From CBDUXP01 sp965371225 [NCBI: uncultured bacterium] (GTDB taxonomy: Bacteria; Abyssobacteria; SURF-5; CBDUXP01), in assembly GCA_965371225.1 (NCBI GenBank), contig CBDUXP010000004.1, forward strand, positions 62,001 to 126,000: a stretch of 64,000 bases of DNA, given 5' to 3'. Below, piece by piece: positions 54,934 through 63,289 of this stretch (its first letter is position 1; each line of letters starts with the position of its first letter). The position numbers were made by a program, and so were the translations under genes. The notes under the pieces were generated by a model, which made no database searches, was not told the DNA's origin, and saw nothing but the letters and a program-made list of their open reading frames with translations.

Positions 54934-55221
54934 ATGTCTTTCCTGGTCCCGCTGCTGGGAATCGCGAGTATCCCGGTGGTCATCTTGTTCTTCGCCTTCT
55001 TCGCGGCCTATGTCTTCAAGATGGACTGGATCGAGAGTGCGTTCGGAGACATGGACGCGTTTTGGGCGCAGCGTGCCGTGTGGTCTTGGACCCCGCGACG
55101 CCTGCGCCGGTCCAGGGAATCGGGGCGGCGCAGGCGGAAGGCGGGCGCACGGACCGCAAAGGAAGACGCGGTCGAAGCGCGTGACGCGGCGGAGAAGGCC
55201 GCCCGGTGGCCATACGACTGA
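54934..55221 (+). CDS. Small single-span membrane protein
   Basis: 95 residues: hydrophobic helix SFLVPLLGIASIPVVILFFAFFAAYVF (about residues 2-28), then a strongly basic tail with RRLRRSRESGRRRRK and a final acidic/Ala helix. Positive charges after the helix put the tail in the cytoplasm. No family recognised. No strong ribosome-binding site, and the tail composition partly reflects GC content, so reality is moderately supported. Confidence 0.5.
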   Translation: MSFLVPLLGIASIPVVILFFAFFAAYVFKMDWIESAFGDMDAFWAQRAVWSWTPRRLRRSRESGRRRRKAGARTAKEDAVEARDAAEKAARWPYD

Positions 55222-55252
55222 GCCCGCGCGCGTCCCGGCGGGGCGTGGGAGA

Positions 55253-55426
55253 TCATCCCCAACAGCGGGACCAGCCGCAAGCGGGACAGTAGGCGCAGCC
55301 GCCGGCGGGAACCAGGTCCACGGAGCACTCGGGACAGGCGGATGCGTCCTCCCGATCCGGGGCGCGGGAGGGCGGTGGAGCGGCCGGAGCGCTGAGGGCC
55401 GCGGCGGAGAGAGGCCGCGGATTCAT
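55253..55426 (-). CDS. Mini zinc-ribbon protein (57 aa)
   Basis: 57 residues from ATG 55426 (GGAG 6 bases before it; a longer frame to 55486 is possible). The Pro/Ala-rich start is probably disordered; the C-terminal third is CPECSVDLVPAGGCAYCPACGWSRC, with two CxxC pairs. This resembles the terminal zinc ribbon of B12-dependent ribonucleotide reductases, here stand-alone. It lies between the small membrane protein and lexA. Function unknown. Confidence 0.6.
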   Translation of the reverse strand: MNPRPLSAAALSAPAAPPPSRAPDREDASACPECSVDLVPAGGCAYCPACGWSRCWG

Positions 55427-55506
55427 AGGGCTCCGACCGCCCCACGGTGCTGGTGAGGGGAGCTGGCGGTCTTCCAAAGGGAACAAAAAGCGAACATGGC
55501 GGTGTG

Positions 55507-55544
55507 AGGAAAAGCGCGGGGCCGATTCTGCCGGCGCCGCGCTT
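55507..55544 (-). terminator. Probable intrinsic terminator after lexA
   Basis: Minus-strand stem AAGCGCGG (55544-55537) with CCGCGCTT (55519-55512), a further GCCG/CGGC pairing inside the loop, and a short TTTTCCTC tail. It lies 16 bases after the lexA stop. The U-run is short and partly in the stem. Confidence 0.55.
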
Positions 55545-55559
55545 GTGTCCTGCCTTTCG

Positions 55560-56189
55560 TTAGTACTTGCGCATGAGGCCGACGACCACGCCCTGAATTT
55601 TCAGGTTCCGGTCCGGGCCCACGCGGATGGGGTCCATGGCGAGGTTGGCCGGTTGGAGGCGCACGTGGTCATCCTCCAGGTAGAAACGTTTCAGGGTGGC
55701 GGCCTCATTGTCCACGAGGGCCACGACGGTCTCACCGTCTTCTGCGGTGGTGCTCTCCCGGACGATCACGTAGTCGCCGTCCTGGATATGATCGTCGATC
55801 ATCGAGTCGCCTTTGACCTTGAGGACGAAGGTTCGTCGCCCGGCGGTGCCCACCCCCGCGAGGTGGCGCGGGACGGCAATGGTTTCGCGCTCGGCGATGG
55901 CTTCGATGGGCGCCCCGGCGGCGATGCGGCCCATGAGCGGCAGCTCCACGCTGGATTCATCCGCGGCGTCGAGGTCGACGATGCGCATGTCCCGGCTGCG
56001 GTTCCACCCGCGTTCCACCAGGCCTTTGGCGGCCAGGTTCGATAGGTGTTTGTGTACCGTCGCCATGGAGGAGAGCTGGAAGTGCTGCCCGATCTCTTCC
56101 AGGGTGGGCGCGTAGCCCTTGTCCCGGATGTGCTCGCGCACGAAGTCGAGGATTTCCTTCTGGCGCTTCGTCAACGTGGGTCGTTTCAC
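55560..56189 (-). CDS. lexA: SOS repressor LexA
   Basis: 209 residues. Winged-helix DNA-binding domain KRPTLTKRQKEILDFVREHI with GYAPTLEEIGQHFQLSSMATVHKHL; self-cleavage Ala-Gly bond in GRIAAGAPIEA; catalytic Ser in LKVKGDSMIDDHI and Lys in NEAATLKRFY. RecA-stimulated cleavage would release SOS genes. GTG 56189 is preceded by GGAGG (7 bases), deciding against longer frames. The recognition helix differs from E. coli LexA, as in other phyla. Confidence 0.97.
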   Translation of the reverse strand: MKRPTLTKRQKEILDFVREHIRDKGYAPTLEEIGQHFQLSSMATVHKHLSNLAAKGLVERGWNRSRDMRIVDLDAADESSVELPLMGRIAAGAPIEAIAERETIAVPRHLAGVGTAGRRTFVLKVKGDSMIDDHIQDGDYVIVRESTTAEDGETVVALVDNEAATLKRFYLEDDHVRLQPANLAMDPIRVGPDRNLKIQGVVVGLMRKY

Positions 56190-56502
56190 TCCAATGCCTC
56201 CCCGCACGGGGCCGGGGCGCCAGGATGGCGCCGCCCTTCGTGCCGCGATTAGGGTAGGCGAATCAGGGACGAAAGTCAACAGCATATTTTTGCCGGTGGG
56301 CCACCTTTCGGCCAATGTGCGCTTCCTTTGGCCACTCGCGCCGATCCAGACGTGGGCAGGGTGTGGATAAGTCCTGTTTCCGTACCCACCGTCCCCATCC
56401 TGTCCACAGGACGCCGGCGGCCGCCGAGTTCCCGGTGGCCGTGGTGACTGGCGCAAACTGGCCCTTGCAAATTTCTAATAGTAAGGTAATATAATCATTA
56501 GC
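56190..56502. other. Divergent lexA-marR intergenic region
   Basis: 313 bases holding the lexA promoter on one side and the marR promoter on the other (given separately). Between them is one 9-mer identical to the consensus DnaA box in inverted orientation (TGTGGATAA, 56362-56370) and a 14-base palindrome TCCTGTCCACAGGA (56398-56411). No gene is visible here. Confidence 0.55.
56251..56279 (-). promoter_or_regulatory. lexA promoter
   Basis: -35 TTGACT (56279-56274), 17-base spacer, -10 TACCCT (56256-56251), start near 56244, leader about 55 bases. Neither the E. coli (CTG-N10-CAG) nor the Gram-positive (GAAC-N4-GTTC) LexA box is evident; an imperfect GATT/AATC inverted repeat overlaps the -10. 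Confidence 0.6.
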
Positions 56503-56516
56503 ATGCCTAATGATTA
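56465..56516 (+). promoter_or_regulatory. marR promoter with 25-bp palindromic operator over the start codon
   Basis: -35 TTGCAA (56465-56470), 19-base spacer, perfect -10 TATAAT (56490-56495). The palindrome has perfect 10-bp arms TAATCATTAG (56492-56501) and CTAATGATTA (56507-56516) around a 5-base centre CATGC. It covers part of the -10, the expected transcription start and the ATG at 56503. This fits negative autoregulation by the MarR-type product and a leaderless message. Confidence 0.82.
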
Positions 56517-57072
56517 CGATTCGCCCGGTCCGGGGCAGTTTTCCAGCATCCCAGCGCCAGATGACGCGGATATCCCCCCCTTCCTGCATGAACGTGGATT
56601 CGCCGGCATTCTTGCCGCCGCCGCCAGTGCCCTCCGGGCCGGGATCGCCAGCAGCCTGGAGATGGTGGGTTTACCCCCGTGGGGCCCCGGCCGCGTGGGG
56701 CTGATGTCCAAGCTTCTGGACGAGCCCATGAGCCAGGTGGACGTGGCCAATTTCATGCGCATTTCCCCGCCGTCGGCCATGGAGCTGGTCAGGCGCCTGG
56801 AGCGGGACGGATACGTCCGGCGCACGCGGGATCCCAAGGATCAGCGCCGGCGGTTGGTCAGCCTGACGGAGGGAGCGCGCCGGCAGGTCATCGAGATGCG
56901 CCGGAGTCTGGTGGCGGGGATGACGGCGGTTGAAGAACGGATGGCAGCGGAAGGCTTCAGTGACGCGGATCTGGAGCGGTGCAAGGCGCTGTTGCGCGCC
57001 TACACGGAGGTGTCCCGCGCCGAGCACGTGCGGCGCCAGGCGCCCCCCGAATCCGGCGCCGCGGCGGGATGA
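56503..57072 (+). CDS. MarR family transcriptional regulator
   Basis: 189 residues. After a Pro/Asp-rich 27-residue lead comes a MarR fold: a helical dimer part (FLHERGFAGILAAAASALRAGI), then MSQVDVANFMRISPPSAMELVRRLERDGYVRRTRDPKDQRRRLVSLTEGARRQV, i.e. helix-turn-helix and wing with the DPKDQRRRLV signature. The -10 TATAAT ends 8 bases before the ATG, so transcription probably begins at the start codon and no ribosome-binding site exists. It should control the oxidoreductase cluster that follows in the same direction, presumably sensing its substrate. Effector unknown. Confidence 0.93.
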   Translation: MPNDYDSPGPGQFSSIPAPDDADIPPFLHERGFAGILAAAASALRAGIASSLEMVGLPPWGPGRVGLMSKLLDEPMSQVDVANFMRISPPSAMELVRRLERDGYVRRTRDPKDQRRRLVSLTEGARRQVIEMRRSLVAGMTAVEERMAAEGFSDADLERCKALLRAYTEVSRAEHVRRQAPPESGAAAG

Positions 57073-57199
57073 CAAGTTTTTGTATCTGGGATTGCCCACG
57101 GTGGCCGGCCTCTGAGGGGTATTGGCTGCAAAACGGGGTGAGATCGGCCGGACTGCCCACGGGCGATCGCATCACCTGTACAGCAAGGAGTCTGACGGG

Positions 57200-59404
57200 A
57201 TGAGCACCACCGGTACCAATGGCGAATGGCAGCACACCGCCTGCGTCCTGTGCAGTTTGAACTGCGGCCTCCTGGTGAAGATCGAGGACAACACGATCGC
57301 GAAGGTCAAGGGCGACAAGGCCAATCCCTTCAGCCAGGGCTACACCTGCAGCAAGGGCCTCACCATCGCGAAGTACGCCCACCACAAGCAGCGGGTGCTG
57401 CAGCCGCTGAAGAAGCAGGCGGACGGCACCCATGCGCCGATCGCATGGGAGCAGGCCTACGCGGAGATTGCGGACAAGCTGAACGGCATCATTGCCGCCC
57501 ACGGCGGCGGCGCCATCGGCCTCGCGGGCGGCGGCGGCCAGGGCAATCACCTGGACCTGCCCTATGCGACCAGTTTCTTGCGCGCCATCGACTCACCCTG
57601 GTTTTTCAACGCGCTGGCCCAAGAGTACACCCATAAATTCTGGGTGCACCGCCACACGTTCGGCGGCGACGGGGTCGACTATCACGTGGAGCCGGAACAC
57701 GGCGAAGTGCTGCTGGTGATCGGGTCCAACCCGTACATGAGTCACGGTTTTCAGCGGACGCGCGTCGTATTGAAAGCGATTGCGAAGGATCCCGACCGTG
57801 CGCTGATCGTGGTGGACCCGCGCCGCCACGAGACGGCGAAGCTGGCCGACCGGTACCTGCAGATTCGCCCGGGCACGGACGTGTATTTCCTGCTGGCGCT
57901 GGTCCACGTCATCGTCCACGAAGGGCTGGTGGACGAGGCGTCCATGACGGCACACACGACGGGTTGGGCGGACATGCGCTACCTGGCGGACCTGGTGACG
58001 CCCGAGCGGGCCGCCGGGCTGTGCGATCTGGACGCGGATGACATCCGCTGGGTGGCGCGGCGGTTCGCGGCCGCAGCGAGCGCGTCCATCCGCGTCGACC
58101 TGGGTTTGCATCACAATAAGTTCAGCGTCGAGAACGTGTACCTGGTCGATCTCCTGCACGTCCTGACCGGCAACCTGTGCAGGGATGGCGGCGCGGTGTT
58201 CCCCGCCTCGTTCTTCAGCGGTGCGGGCGTCACGGGCGGCGGGGGCCGGCGGGAACGTCCCAGCACGCGCGTGGCCGGCATCCCGCAGATTCTCGGGATG
58301 TATCCGCCGAACGCGCTCCCCGAGGAAATCCTCGACGCCGGGGAAGCTGGGCTGCGGGCGCTCTTCGTGGAAGGTGCCAATCCGCTGCGCTCCTACGCGG
58401 ATAGCACGCGGATGGAAGAGGCCTTCCGGGCGCTGGACTTGTTGGTGGTGATCGACCCGGCGATGACGGAAGCGGCGCACATGGCCGACTACGTGCTGCC
58501 CCCGCCCTGCGGTTACGAGAAGTGGGAGACGGTGGTGTTCACAAAGGGCTATCCGGGGATCTATGCGCACGTGCGGCCGCCCGTGCTCGAGGCGCCGCCG
58601 GAGACCCGGCAGGAAGGCATCATCTTCTACCAGCTCCTCAAGGCGATGGGCCGCGACGTGTCCGGCCATCCCCTCTTCGGCGCGCTCGAGCTAGCCATCG
58701 ACGCGGGCGAAGAGGCCCCGGTCCTGAGCCTGGTGCGGGGGGCCGCCACCTCGTTCTCCATGACGCGGTATCAAGAACTGTTGGACGCGGGCACGATCAC
58801 GGCGGACGGCAACGCGCCGGAGCAGGTGTTCCAGGCGATACTGGATCACCCGGAAGGGGTCGAGCTGTGTAAAGTCGACGCGGCCAACAACTGGGAGTCC
58901 CTCCGCACGCCCGACAAGAAGGTCATCCTCAATCCGCCGCCGCTGGTGGAGGTGTTTGCCGCGTTGGAGATTCCCGACGACACCGACTTCCGGCAGAACG
59001 CGGAGTTCCCCCTCGTGCTCCAAACCGGCGAGCGGAGCGACTACAGTGCGAACACGATCCATCGCGATCCGTCGTGGCGCAAGAAATTCACGAGCCAACT
59101 GCGGATGCATGAGACCGTGGCCGAAGAGTTGAGCATTACCGATGGGGAGACGGTGAAACTCATCACCGAATACGCCGAGGCGCTGGTGCCGGCGCGGGTG
59201 ACCGACGACATCTATCCCGGGAATGTCAGCCTGCCGCACGGCTACGGCCTGTTGTGGGAGGACGAGGACACCGGGAAGCTGGAACCCGTGGGGGTCAATG
59301 TCCAGGCCCTCATCAGCGCGAAGCACCGGGAGCCGATTAGCGGAGTGCCCTACCACAAGCACATCCCTTGTCGGCTCGAAAAGGTCAACGGCAGCCAGGC
59401 ATGA
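57200..59404 (+). CDS. Molybdopterin (bis-PGD) 4Fe-4S oxidoreductase, paralogue A
   Basis: 734 residues of the DMSO reductase/formate dehydrogenase superfamily. A 4Fe-4S site is formed by C15-x2-C18-x3-C22-x27-C50, with the electron-relay Lys52. Cofactor-binding stretches follow (GGGGQGNHLD, VIGSNPYMSHG, VVDPRRHETAKLAD, LQIRPGTDVYFLLA, then FVEGANPLRSYA and a C-terminal molydopterin-dinucleotide domain with YSANTIHRDPSWR and VSLPHGYG). At the position of Sec140 in FdhH the protein has Gln141-Glu142 (NALAQEYT), with no Cys, Sec, Ser or Asp. No Tat signal, so cytoplasmic. AAGGAG is 9 bases before the ATG. Substrate unknown. Confidence 0.92.
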   Translation: MSTTGTNGEWQHTACVLCSLNCGLLVKIEDNTIAKVKGDKANPFSQGYTCSKGLTIAKYAHHKQRVLQPLKKQADGTHAPIAWEQAYAEIADKLNGIIAAHGGGAIGLAGGGGQGNHLDLPYATSFLRAIDSPWFFNALAQEYTHKFWVHRHTFGGDGVDYHVEPEHGEVLLVIGSNPYMSHGFQRTRVVLKAIAKDPDRALIVVDPRRHETAKLADRYLQIRPGTDVYFLLALVHVIVHEGLVDEASMTAHTTGWADMRYLADLVTPERAAGLCDLDADDIRWVARRFAAAASASIRVDLGLHHNKFSVENVYLVDLLHVLTGNLCRDGGAVFPASFFSGAGVTGGGGRRERPSTRVAGIPQILGMYPPNALPEEILDAGEAGLRALFVEGANPLRSYADSTRMEEAFRALDLLVVIDPAMTEAAHMADYVLPPPCGYEKWETVVFTKGYPGIYAHVRPPVLEAPPETRQEGIIFYQLLKAMGRDVSGHPLFGALELAIDAGEEAPVLSLVRGAATSFSMTRYQELLDAGTITADGNAPEQVFQAILDHPEGVELCKVDAANNWESLRTPDKKVILNPPPLVEVFAALEIPDDTDFRQNAEFPLVLQTGERSDYSANTIHRDPSWRKKFTSQLRMHETVAEELSITDGETVKLITEYAEALVPARVTDDIYPGNVSLPHGYGLLWEDEDTGKLEPVGVNVQALISAKHREPISGVPYHKHIPCRLEKVNGSQA

Positions 59405-59442
59405 CCGTTCACGAGAGGGCGGTCGCGAAGGAGCGTGCGAAG

Positions 59443-61644
59443 ATGAGCAGCAACGGTTCAAACGGCGAGTGGCATTCCACGGCCTGCGTGCTGTGCAGTA
59501 TCAACTGCGGCCTGCTGGCGAAGGTCGAGGACAACACGATCGTCAAGGTGAAGGGGGACAAGACGAACCCCTTCAGCAAGGGCTACACGTGCAGCAAGGG
59601 GCTGACGGTGGCCAAGTACGCGACGCACGCCCAGCGGGTGACGACGCCGCTGAAGAAAATGCCTGACGGCACGCACGCGCCCATCTCCTGGGAGCAGGCG
59701 ATCGGCGAGATCGCGGAGAAATTGCAGGACATCGTCGCGCGGCATAGCCCCCGGTCCGTGGGCCTGGTGGGCGGCGGCGGCCAAGGCAACCACCTGGACT
59801 TCATCTATGCCGCGAGCTTTCTCAACTTGCTGGGGTCGCCGTGGCACTTCAACGCCTTGGCCCAGGAGTTCACGCAGAAGTACTGGGTGAACGGGCACAT
59901 GTTCGGGAGCGACGGCGTGGACTTCGAGGGCAACCCGCACCGATCCGAGGTGTTCCTGGTGCTGGGGACGAATCCGTGGATGAGTCACGGGATTCAGCGG
60001 GCCCGCGTGGTGTTGCGCGAGATCGCGAAGGACCCCGACCGCACGCTCATCGTGGTGGACCCCCGCCGCCACGAGACGGCGAAGATGGCGGACCAGTATC
60101 TCCAGATTCGCCCCGGCACGGACGTGTACTTCCTGCTGGCCATGCTCAACGTCATCGTGTCGGAAGGCCTCACCGACGACGCGTTCATCGCCGAGCACGG
60201 GCACGGGTGGGAGGAGGCCAAGTTCATCGCGGACCTGGTGACCCCGGCGCAGGCGGCGACGCTCTGCGACCTCAGCGAGGCGGACATCGTGGCGGTGGCA
60301 CGGCGGTTCGCGACGGCGGAGAGCGCCAGCGTCAAGGCCGATCTCGGCATCTACCACAACAAGTTCATGGTCGAGAATTGCTACTTGCTGCCGCTGCTGC
60401 ACCTGATCACGGGCAACCTGTGCACGCCGGCGGGCGCCCACTTCCCCGTGAGCATGTTCACGGGGGCGGGCATCTTCCGGGACGTGCCGGAGTCGGAAAA
60501 GCCGCGCACCCGCGTGGCGGATATTCCAATGATCCGCAACCTGTTCCCGCCGAACGCGCTGCCGGAGGAAATCCTCGACGCGGGACCGGAGCGCCTGCGC
60601 GCGCTGTTCGTCGAAGCCTGCAACCCGCTGCGTTCGTACGCCGACACCCAGCGCATGACGGAGGCGTTCGAGGATCTCGATCTGCTCGTGGTGATCGACC
60701 CCACCATGAACGAACCGGCCCGCATGGCGGACTACGTGCTACCGGCGCCGGTGGGCTACGAGAAGTGGGAGACCACCGTGTTCCCCAAAGGTTTCCCGGA
60801 GGTGTACATGCAGCTTCGGCCGCCGATTCTCGAGGGCCCGGCCGAGGCGAAGCAGGAGTGCATCATCTTCTACGAGTTGGCGAAGGCCATGGGGTTGGAC
60901 TATCAGTCGGTACCCCCCTTCGCGGCGCTGGAGGAGGCGATTGCCGCGGGGGATCCCGCGCCGGTCCTGACGCTGCTGCGCGGGTTGAGTTCCGGATTCG
61001 CCATGTACAACTATCAGGCGCTCGTCGCGTCCGGGGCCATCAGCGGCGACGGCGATGCCGGGGAAGAAATCTTCCAGAAGCTCCTGGACCATCCGGAGGG
61101 CGTCGAGTTGTGCCGCGTCGACCCCGAAGCCAACTGGGACCAGATCCGCACGCCGGACAAGAAGGCCGTGCTCCATCCCCCCGAGTTGCTCGGCATGTTC
61201 CGCGACCTGACGATTCCAGAGGATACGGACTTCCGGAACAATCCGGAATGGCCGTTCATCCTGCAGACGGGCGAGCGCACCGACTACAACGCCAATACGA
61301 TCCACCGGGACCCGAGCTGGCGCAAGAAGCAGCGCAACAGTTACCTGCGCATGCACAAGACGGTGGCCGAGGAGTTGTGTGTGACCGACGGGGAGACGGT
61401 GCGCCTCATCACGGAACAGGCGCGGGTTCTGGTGCCCGCCCTGGTGACCGAGGATATTTATCCCGGCAATCTGAGCATGCCCCACGGCTACGGTCTCTTG
61501 TGGCCGGATGAGGAGACGGGCAAGTTGGAGCAGGTTGGCGTGAACGTGCAGGAACTCATCAGCGCCAAACACCGCGACCCCACCAGCGGCGTGCCGTACC
61601 ACAAGCACATCCCCTGTCGCGTGGAAAAGGTGGAGGCCGCCTAG
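59443..61644 (+). CDS. Molybdopterin (bis-PGD) 4Fe-4S oxidoreductase, paralogue B
   Basis: 733 residues, clearly a tandem duplicate of the preceding gene: same cysteine numbering (C15, C18, C22, C50), Lys52, GGGGQGNHLD, NALAQEFT with Gln141-Glu142, VVDPRRHETAKMAD, LQIRPGTDVYFLLA and a near-identical end (SGVPYHKHIPCR.EKV). The middle regions differ more (for example HFPVSMFTGAGIFRD versus VFPASFFSGAGVTGG), which suggests different substrates or a heterodimer. The start could be ATG 59401, overlapping the first gene's stop (ATGA), but AAGGAG 9 bases before ATG 59443 matches paralogue A exactly. Cytoplasmic; no separate iron-sulfur or membrane subunit is adjacent. Confidence 0.92.
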   Translation: MSSNGSNGEWHSTACVLCSINCGLLAKVEDNTIVKVKGDKTNPFSKGYTCSKGLTVAKYATHAQRVTTPLKKMPDGTHAPISWEQAIGEIAEKLQDIVARHSPRSVGLVGGGGQGNHLDFIYAASFLNLLGSPWHFNALAQEFTQKYWVNGHMFGSDGVDFEGNPHRSEVFLVLGTNPWMSHGIQRARVVLREIAKDPDRTLIVVDPRRHETAKMADQYLQIRPGTDVYFLLAMLNVIVSEGLTDDAFIAEHGHGWEEAKFIADLVTPAQAATLCDLSEADIVAVARRFATAESASVKADLGIYHNKFMVENCYLLPLLHLITGNLCTPAGAHFPVSMFTGAGIFRDVPESEKPRTRVADIPMIRNLFPPNALPEEILDAGPERLRALFVEACNPLRSYADTQRMTEAFEDLDLLVVIDPTMNEPARMADYVLPAPVGYEKWETTVFPKGFPEVYMQLRPPILEGPAEAKQECIIFYELAKAMGLDYQSVPPFAALEEAIAAGDPAPVLTLLRGLSSGFAMYNYQALVASGAISGDGDAGEEIFQKLLDHPEGVELCRVDPEANWDQIRTPDKKAVLHPPELLGMFRDLTIPEDTDFRNNPEWPFILQTGERTDYNANTIHRDPSWRKKQRNSYLRMHKTVAEELCVTDGETVRLITEQARVLVPALVTEDIYPGNLSMPHGYGLLWPDEETGKLEQVGVNVQELISAKHRDPTSGVPYHKHIPCRVEKVEAA

Positions 61645-61785
61645 CCCCGGCCTCCGATATCGTGTCCGCCGCGCCGGTCCGGACGCCATCGCCCCCGCCC
61701 GCTACCTTGGAAGTGGACGGGGCCGCCCCCGCGGGATATGCTTGCCGCCCGGCGTCCGGCGAGGGGGGACCGCCGTGCGCGCACC

Positions 61786-63222
61786 ATGACAGAACCGGCA
61801 GTTCAGGACGAAGCGCCAGCGACCGCGCTGTCGGCAGTCAAGAAGCTGCTGTACGGCGTGGGCCAGGCTGCGCCGGGGCTGGCCGAGAACTCGATCAACA
61901 TCTTCCTGCTGTTCTACTTCACGAAGGTCGTGCAGTTGGACCCCCGGCTCGTGGGCACCGCGCTGATGGTGGGGCGCTTCTGGGACGCGATCACGGATCC
62001 GCTGATGGGGTATATCAGCGACCAGACGCGCACGCGCTGGGGCCGGCGCCGGCCGTTTCTCTTGTTCGGGGCGGTGCCCTTCGGGTTGGCGTACTTCCTG
62101 CTCTGGTGCCCCTTCCCGAACATCACGGGCAACGCCGCGTTCCCCTACCTGCTCATCACGTTTCTGCTGTACAGCACCGGCGTGACCGTTTGCCAGGTGC
62201 CGTACCTGACGCTCGGCGGGGAGTTGAGTCCGGATTACCACGAGCGGTCCAGCATCATCGGCTTCCGGCAGGTCTTCTGGATCATCACGATTCTCGTGGG
62301 CGGCGCGTTGACCGCCAATGTGGTCGGCCTCTTCGTCGACGTGCCGTATGGGGCGGTGGCGTCCCGCCCCGGCTGGGCGGCGATGGCGGCCCTGTTCGGG
62401 TGCCTCGGCACCGCGGCGTGGCTCACGGCGGGCTTCGGCACGCGCGAGGTGATCAACCCGGGGCCACGCGACACGAAACCGTTGGGGCAGGCCGTGGGCG
62501 ATGTGTACCGCGTCGCCCTGAAAGCGCTACGCAACCCACACTTTCGCAAGATCGCCGGCGCGTTCCTGATCGCGCAGATCGCGTTCATCATGGTGACCAC
62601 CACCCTGCCGTTCCTCATCAACGACTGGATGCAGATGCCCAACCTCTTCGCGCCAATCATGGGATCGCTGTTGATCGCCGCGATTCCGTGCCTGGGGTTG
62701 TGGGTGCGCCTCTCGCGCCGGATCGGCAAGCGCATGGCGTACGTGGCCGGGCTGGCCATCCTCGCGGCCCTGCCGCTGACCACCCTGGTGATCCTGCACC
62801 CGGATCGCTGGATCGGCTGGACGTTCATCTACGCGGCGCTGTTCGGCGTCGGCCTCGCCAGCCACATGGTGTTTCCCTGGTCCATGATCCCCGACACCAT
62901 CGATGTGGACGAACTCGAAACCGGCGACCGCAACGACGGATCCTACTTCGGGGTCATGACGTTCCTCGGCAAGACCAGTTCCGCCATCAGCATCTTCATC
63001 GTCGGCCAGCTCATTGGGATCACGGGCTACGACGCCAGCTTGGCGGTACAGACCGACAGCGCGCTCTTCGGATTGCGGTTGATCTACGCCGTGATCCCCA
63101 CCTTCGCATTCGCGGCCAGCATCCTGGTATTCCTACGCTATCCGCTCACCGAAGCAGCGGCGCACGAGGTGCGGGAGCAATTGCTCGCCCGCCGCGGCGA
63201 ACTCGACGCCGCCGGCGCCTGA
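61786..63222 (+). CDS. GPH/MFS_2 family cation symporter homologue
   Basis: 478 residues with about 12 hydrophobic helices. Early motifs LYGVGQAAPGLAENSINIFLLFYFT and GRFWDAITDPLMGYISDQTRTRWGRRRPF are diagnostic of the glycoside-pentoside-hexuronide:cation symporter (MFS_2) family, as are PYLTLGGELSPDYHERSSI and MIPDTIDVDELETGDRNDGSYFG. Family members import sugars, glycosides or related organic compounds with Na+ or H+. It follows paralogue B by 141 bases, and no good ribosome-binding site marks ATG 61786, so the start is provisional. It probably imports the substrate of the oxidoreductases. Confidence 0.92.
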   Translation: MTEPAVQDEAPATALSAVKKLLYGVGQAAPGLAENSINIFLLFYFTKVVQLDPRLVGTALMVGRFWDAITDPLMGYISDQTRTRWGRRRPFLLFGAVPFGLAYFLLWCPFPNITGNAAFPYLLITFLLYSTGVTVCQVPYLTLGGELSPDYHERSSIIGFRQVFWIITILVGGALTANVVGLFVDVPYGAVASRPGWAAMAALFGCLGTAAWLTAGFGTREVINPGPRDTKPLGQAVGDVYRVALKALRNPHFRKIAGAFLIAQIAFIMVTTTLPFLINDWMQMPNLFAPIMGSLLIAAIPCLGLWVRLSRRIGKRMAYVAGLAILAALPLTTLVILHPDRWIGWTFIYAALFGVGLASHMVFPWSMIPDTIDVDELETGDRNDGSYFGVMTFLGKTSSAISIFIVGQLIGITGYDASLAVQTDSALFGLRLIYAVIPTFAFAASILVFLRYPLTEAAAHEVREQLLARRGELDAAGA

Positions 63223-63289
63223 CCCCCATACGGTTTCTGCCCAGACGCCAACTGCGCGCCCGGCCCGGCGCGCTCATCGGGAGGTAATC

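Noticed and set aside
56362-56411. Replication origin between lexA and marR
   Set aside because: Only one consensus DnaA-box 9-mer and one DnaA-box-like palindrome are present, with no AT-rich unwinding region and no dnaA, dnaN, rpmH or gidA nearby; chance occurrence is plausible.
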